Part shown: piece by piece, positions 33,443-36,090 of the stretch | Position numbering within the stretch: position 1 is the first letter of the stretch | How the letters are laid out: every line of letters starts with the position of its first letter | Assembly: GCA_030827165.1 (NCBI GenBank) | Contig: JAURFB010000020.1 | Span: forward strand, 1 to 36,090 | Length of the DNA: 36,090 nucleotides | Origin: Marivivens sp. | GTDB lineage: Bacteria; Pseudomonadota; Alphaproteobacteria; Rhodobacterales; Rhodobacteraceae | Direction: 5' to 3' | Translations under genes and position numbers: made by a program | Notes under the pieces: generated by a model | Told to the model about the DNA's origin: nothing | What the model saw: the letters and a program-made list of their open reading frames with translations, nothing else | Database searches by the model: none

Positions 33443-34489
33443 TCACGATATCCGGATGCGGGGGTTGAGGAAGACATAGCCGATGTCCGAGATCAGCTGT
33501 GTGGTCAGAACGACAAAGACGGAGACCACCGATACACCCAGGAGCATTTCGATATCGTTGTTGCCGGCCGCTTGCACCAGCGTCCAGCCAAAGCCCTTGA
33601 AGTTGAACAGGGTCTCGACGATCACCACGCCGTTCAGAAGCCACGGGAACTGAAGCATGATCACGGTGAACGGCGCGATCAGCGCGTTGCGCAGCGCGTG
33701 TTTGATAACGATATTGCGAAAGCTCACGCCCTTGAGGCGCGCCGTGCGGATATATTGGGCGGTCATCACCTCGGTCATCGAGGCGCGGGTCATGCGGGCG
33801 ATATAGCCCATGCCATAAAGCGCCACGGTCAGGACCGGCAGGGTGAAATTCAGGAACGTGATGTCTTCCATCGCGCTGGTGGCCGAGCCGTTGAACCATT
33901 TCAGGCCCACGGCCGACGAGGCGAAGACGGTGATGAAGATCACCCCCGAAACGTATTCCGGCGTCGCCGTCGTGACGATCGAGGCGGTCGAAAGGGTCCG
34001 GTCGAGTTTCGATCCCTCGCGCATACCGGCCAGGACGCCGATGACAAGGGCGGAGGGGACCATCACCAGCATGACCCAACCCATGAGCTTGGCGGTCTGG
34101 CTCAGGCGCGTGACAACGATCACCGAGACATCTTCCTTGAAGACGGTCGAAAAACCCCAGTCCCCCTGAAGAATGCCGCAGAAACGGGGCATTTCATCGA
34201 CAGTCATTCCCGGCCGAAGGCAGCGATAGCGTGTTTCCCCGTCCGATCCGTCGATGACATATCCCGGCAAGACCCCGAGCCATTCCCCGTATTTGATGAT
34301 GTCGGCCCGATAGTAGCCGCGGTTGTCCAGCCAGGTGAAAACCTGTTCGTCCGTCATGCGGGCGTTGCCTTGCGTCTTTGCAAGCTTCTCGAGATTGGGT
34401 TCGAGATTGGTCAGGATGAAAACGATGAACGTCAACGACAGCGCAGTCAGGATAATGACCCCGAAACGGCGCAAGACAAATAAACCCAT
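33443..34489 (-). CDS. DppB-like ABC permease
   Basis: This gene encodes 348 residues of the inner-membrane permease. After the first membrane helix (FGVIILTALSLTFIVFIL) comes a periplasmic loop of about 80 residues, then five more helices. The coupling-helix motif YIRTARLKGVSFRNIVIKHALRNA docks to the ATPase. The ATG has an AGGGA ribosome-binding site, and the gene follows a double hairpin after the binding-protein gene. Together with the DppC-like protein it forms the channel of the importer. Confidence 0.93.
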   Translation of the reverse strand: MGLFVLRRFGVIILTALSLTFIVFILTNLEPNLEKLAKTQGNARMTDEQVFTWLDNRGYYRADIIKYGEWLGVLPGYVIDGSDGETRYRCLRPGMTVDEMPRFCGILQGDWGFSTVFKEDVSVIVVTRLSQTAKLMGWVMLVMVPSALVIGVLAGMREGSKLDRTLSTASIVTTATPEYVSGVIFITVFASSAVGLKWFNGSATSAMEDITFLNFTLPVLTVALYGMGYIARMTRASMTEVMTAQYIRTARLKGVSFRNIVIKHALRNALIAPFTVIMLQFPWLLNGVVIVETLFNFKGFGWTLVQAAGNNDIEMLLGVSVVSVFVVLTTQLISDIGYVFLNPRIRIS

Positions 34490-34554
34490 TTGGTTTCCCT
34501 TGTCGTCCGCAGCTCTGGCGCGCTCATTCCTTGAGCGGCCAATGAATTAATACG

Positions 34555-34595
34555 TCCGGCAGGGCCGGAGCGCCCCCGTCGCTTGGACGGGGGCG
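34555..34595 (-). promoter_or_regulatory. Tandem hairpins between the binding-protein gene and the permease genes
   Basis: CGCCCCCGTC/GACGGGGGCG is a perfect 10-bp stem with a 5-nt loop (34571-34595). TCCGGC/GCCGGA is a 6-bp stem with a 3-nt loop (34555-34569). No T-run follows on the minus strand. Such hairpins after ABC binding-protein genes often stabilise the upstream mRNA so that the binding protein is made in excess over the permeases. Confidence 0.6.
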
Positions 34596-34608
34596 GCACG
34601 CGGTTATC

Positions 34609-36090
34609 TTAGGCCGAGAAACCCAGCTTGTAGGCGTGGATTTCGAAGCTGGGGTGCATACCGGCACCCACAACACCCGGACGGAAGTGCCGGTAGAGCT
34701 TGCGCCAGAAGGGCTGAATGATGACTGCGTCGTTACGGAACACAGTTTCCAACTCAGCCATCACCGAACGGCGGGCATCGGCGTCGGCCAGCGACATGGC
34801 CTTTGCGAGCAGCGCGTCGAACTCGGGGTTCGAATAGGCGCTCTCGTTCCAGGCCTCGCCCGAACGATAGGCCAGCGCCAGAACCTGAACGCCAAGCGGG
34901 CGGTGGTTCCATTCGGTGGCCGAGAAGGGGAACTTGTCCCAATCGTTCCAGAAGGTCGAACCGGGCATGATCGTCCGCTTGATGTTGGCGCCCGCATCGC
35001 GCATCTGAGCGGCAACAGCGTCGCCCGAGTTCCGGTTGAAGTCGTCATCAAGCGTGATCAGCTCGAACTCGTAGTCGCCCATTCCGGCTTCGTCGAGAAG
35101 CGCCTTGGTGCCTGCGGGGTCGAACGTCGGACGGCCGATATCGGCATATTCAGGGTGGACCGGAGCGACGTGGTGGTTGTCGGCTTCGGTGCCGCGGCCC
35201 GAATAACCAAGCTCGAGCACAACGCCGTTGTTCACCGCCTGGCTCAGAGCCTGACGGACGCGAACGTCGGCATAGGGTGCTTTGCCGTCGACTTCGGTCT
35301 TCTGGTTGAAGCGGAAGACGAGGGTCGCGCCGGTGGTCACGTCCGTCTGTTCCCAGCCAATCGCTGTCGCGATGTCGAGGAATTCGCCAACGTTCTCGTA
35401 GAGCATATCGACTTCGTCGGATTCGATTGCGGCCATCCAGGCGGCCGGGTCGGTGCCGTAGTCGATAAACTCGATGCGGTCGAGATAGGCGCCGCCGATG
35501 CCTTCAGCCGAGTGGCCCCACCAGTTGTGGTTCTCGTTGCGAACGAGAACAGCCTTCACGCCAACCTCGAGCGACTCCAGCTTGTAGGGGCCGGTGCCGA
35601 GCGAGTCGGCAACCATGGTCTCGGGGTTGTGGCTGGGGTGAACCACGGCAGCCGGATAGTCGGCCATGCCAACCATGACGGTGATGTCGGAGGCGGGCAG
35701 GTTCAGCTGCACGGTCATGTCGTCAAGCTTGACGATCGCACCATCGCGGGCCTTGCCAGTTTCGGCGTCGATCAGCGAGGACATACGGCCCGCCATCGAG
35801 TTGCCTTCCACGGCCTTGTCACACCAGTAGTTGAGGATCCAGACCACGTTGTCGGCGTTGAACGCATCGCCGTTGTTCCAGGTCACGCCGGGGCGAACAT
35901 GGAGCGTATACTGCGAGGCGTCCTCGTTGGCTTCCCAGCTCTCGAGAAGCATACCGCGCATCGAGCCGTCGCTGTTGACCTCGACGAGATACTCGAGCCA
36001 GCCGCGGCCAACGTTGCCGAGGTAGGACCAGTCGTAGGTGCGCGGATCTTTCTGCGCCACGACGTTCATCTGGATGCGCATGGTGCCGCC
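34609..36090 (-). CDS. Peptide-type ABC transporter substrate-binding protein (5' end outside window)
   Basis: The frame stays open to the window edge (36090), and the visible part is about 493 residues, beginning GGTMRIQMNVVAQKDPRTYDW. The signal peptide and first residues therefore lie beyond the window; the ATG at 36081 is probably internal. This is an SBP_bac_5 (DppA/OppA) family periplasmic binding protein. The motifs LVEVNSDGSMRGMLLESWEANEDA and YTLHVRPGVTWNNGDAFNADNVVW are the family signature, and DVRVRQALSQAVNNGVV follows in the second lobe. It heads the transporter operon. The ligand cannot be told; peptides, opines or other small organics are all possible. Confidence 0.94.
   Translation of the reverse strand, partial: GGTMRIQMNVVAQKDPRTYDWSYLGNVGRGWLEYLVEVNSDGSMRGMLLESWEANEDASQYTLHVRPGVTWNNGDAFNADNVVWILNYWCDKAVEGNSMAGRMSSLIDAETGKARDGAIVKLDDMTVQLNLPASDITVMVGMADYPAAVVHPSHNPETMVADSLGTGPYKLESLEVGVKAVLVRNENHNWWGHSAEGIGGAYLDRIEFIDYGTDPAAWMAAIESDEVDMLYENVGEFLDIATAIGWEQTDVTTGATLVFRFNQKTEVDGKAPYADVRVRQALSQAVNNGVVLELGYSGRGTEADNHHVAPVHPEYADIGRPTFDPAGTKALLDEAGMGDYEFELITLDDDFNRNSGDAVAAQMRDAGANIKRTIMPGSTFWNDWDKFPFSATEWNHRPLGVQVLALAYRSGEAWNESAYSNPEFDALLAKAMSLADADARRSVMAELETVFRNDAVIIQPFWRKLYRHFRPGVVGAGMHPSFEIHAYKLGFSA

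Noticed and set aside
32071-34483. Long plus-strand open frames opposite the two permease genes
   Set aside because: They are charged, low-complexity products antisense to membrane-protein genes, which is typical of shadow frames.

Overview
The window looks like a chromosomal segment of an alphaproteobacterium of the order Rhodobacterales (Rhodobacter/Roseobacter relatives). The pointers are the high G+C content, an iscR-suf cluster whose IscR keeps a single cysteine, a eukaryotic-type NADP-isocitrate dehydrogenase, an IalB-family secreted protein, the aroK-aroB block divergent from an xerD block, and GC-rich intergenic repeats of a kind common in that family. The genus cannot be settled from this sequence. 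Most of the window is core genome; I see no prophage, insertion sequence, CRISPR array or rRNA.

Layout. 1-1.7 kb: 3' part of alaS, a DUF1330 gene and a terminator. 1.8-8.1 kb, minus strand: typA; a glycosyltransferase gene of the putative rhamnosyltransferase type, broken by one in-frame TAA; a YitT-like membrane protein; icd; an HD-domain phosphohydrolase; a small conserved-looking protein; and an alpha/beta hydrolase. 8.1-15.6 kb, plus strand: iscR, a NifS-like cysteine desulfurase, sufB, a YbjQ-family gene, sufC, sufD, a Yip1-family membrane protein and sufS. The promoter region of this cluster holds a TTGACA-17-TAGAAG promoter overlapped by a perfect dyad resembling the Irr iron-control element. 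The cluster ends at tRNA-Arg(CCG) without sufE, sufA or sufT.

15.7-21.5 kb is a cell-envelope block. A Tat-exported M15/MepK-like murein peptidase is divergent from an L,D-transpeptidase. The latter leads a tight series with lpxD, a NodF/AcpXL-like acyl carrier protein and a NodE/FabF-like ketoacyl-ACP synthase. This layout suggests that 3-3 peptidoglycan crosslinking and a dedicated lipid A acyl supply are encoded together. A convergent IalB-family gene follows. The 21.5-21.87 kb gap holds two intrinsic-terminator modules on the minus strand that look like a tandem pair of small RNAs.

21.87-29.8 kb: a HerA-like ATPase (DUF853) gene with a single +1 frameshift, then, on the minus strand, a CorC/HlyC-type CBS protein, xerD, an exported protein and a small membrane protein. 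Divergent to these are aroK-aroB, followed by convergent ssb. 29.9-36.09 kb: a minus-strand peptide-type ABC transporter operon (binding protein, two permeases, fused double ATPase). The binding-protein gene runs off the window, and two hairpins lie between it and the first permease.

The observations most worth following up are the LpxD-ACP-KAS module, the candidate small-RNA pair, the Irr-like operator on the suf promoter, the paired GTATAC operator upstream of icd, and the two single-site lesions (in-frame stop and frameshift), which may be real decay or sequence errors.
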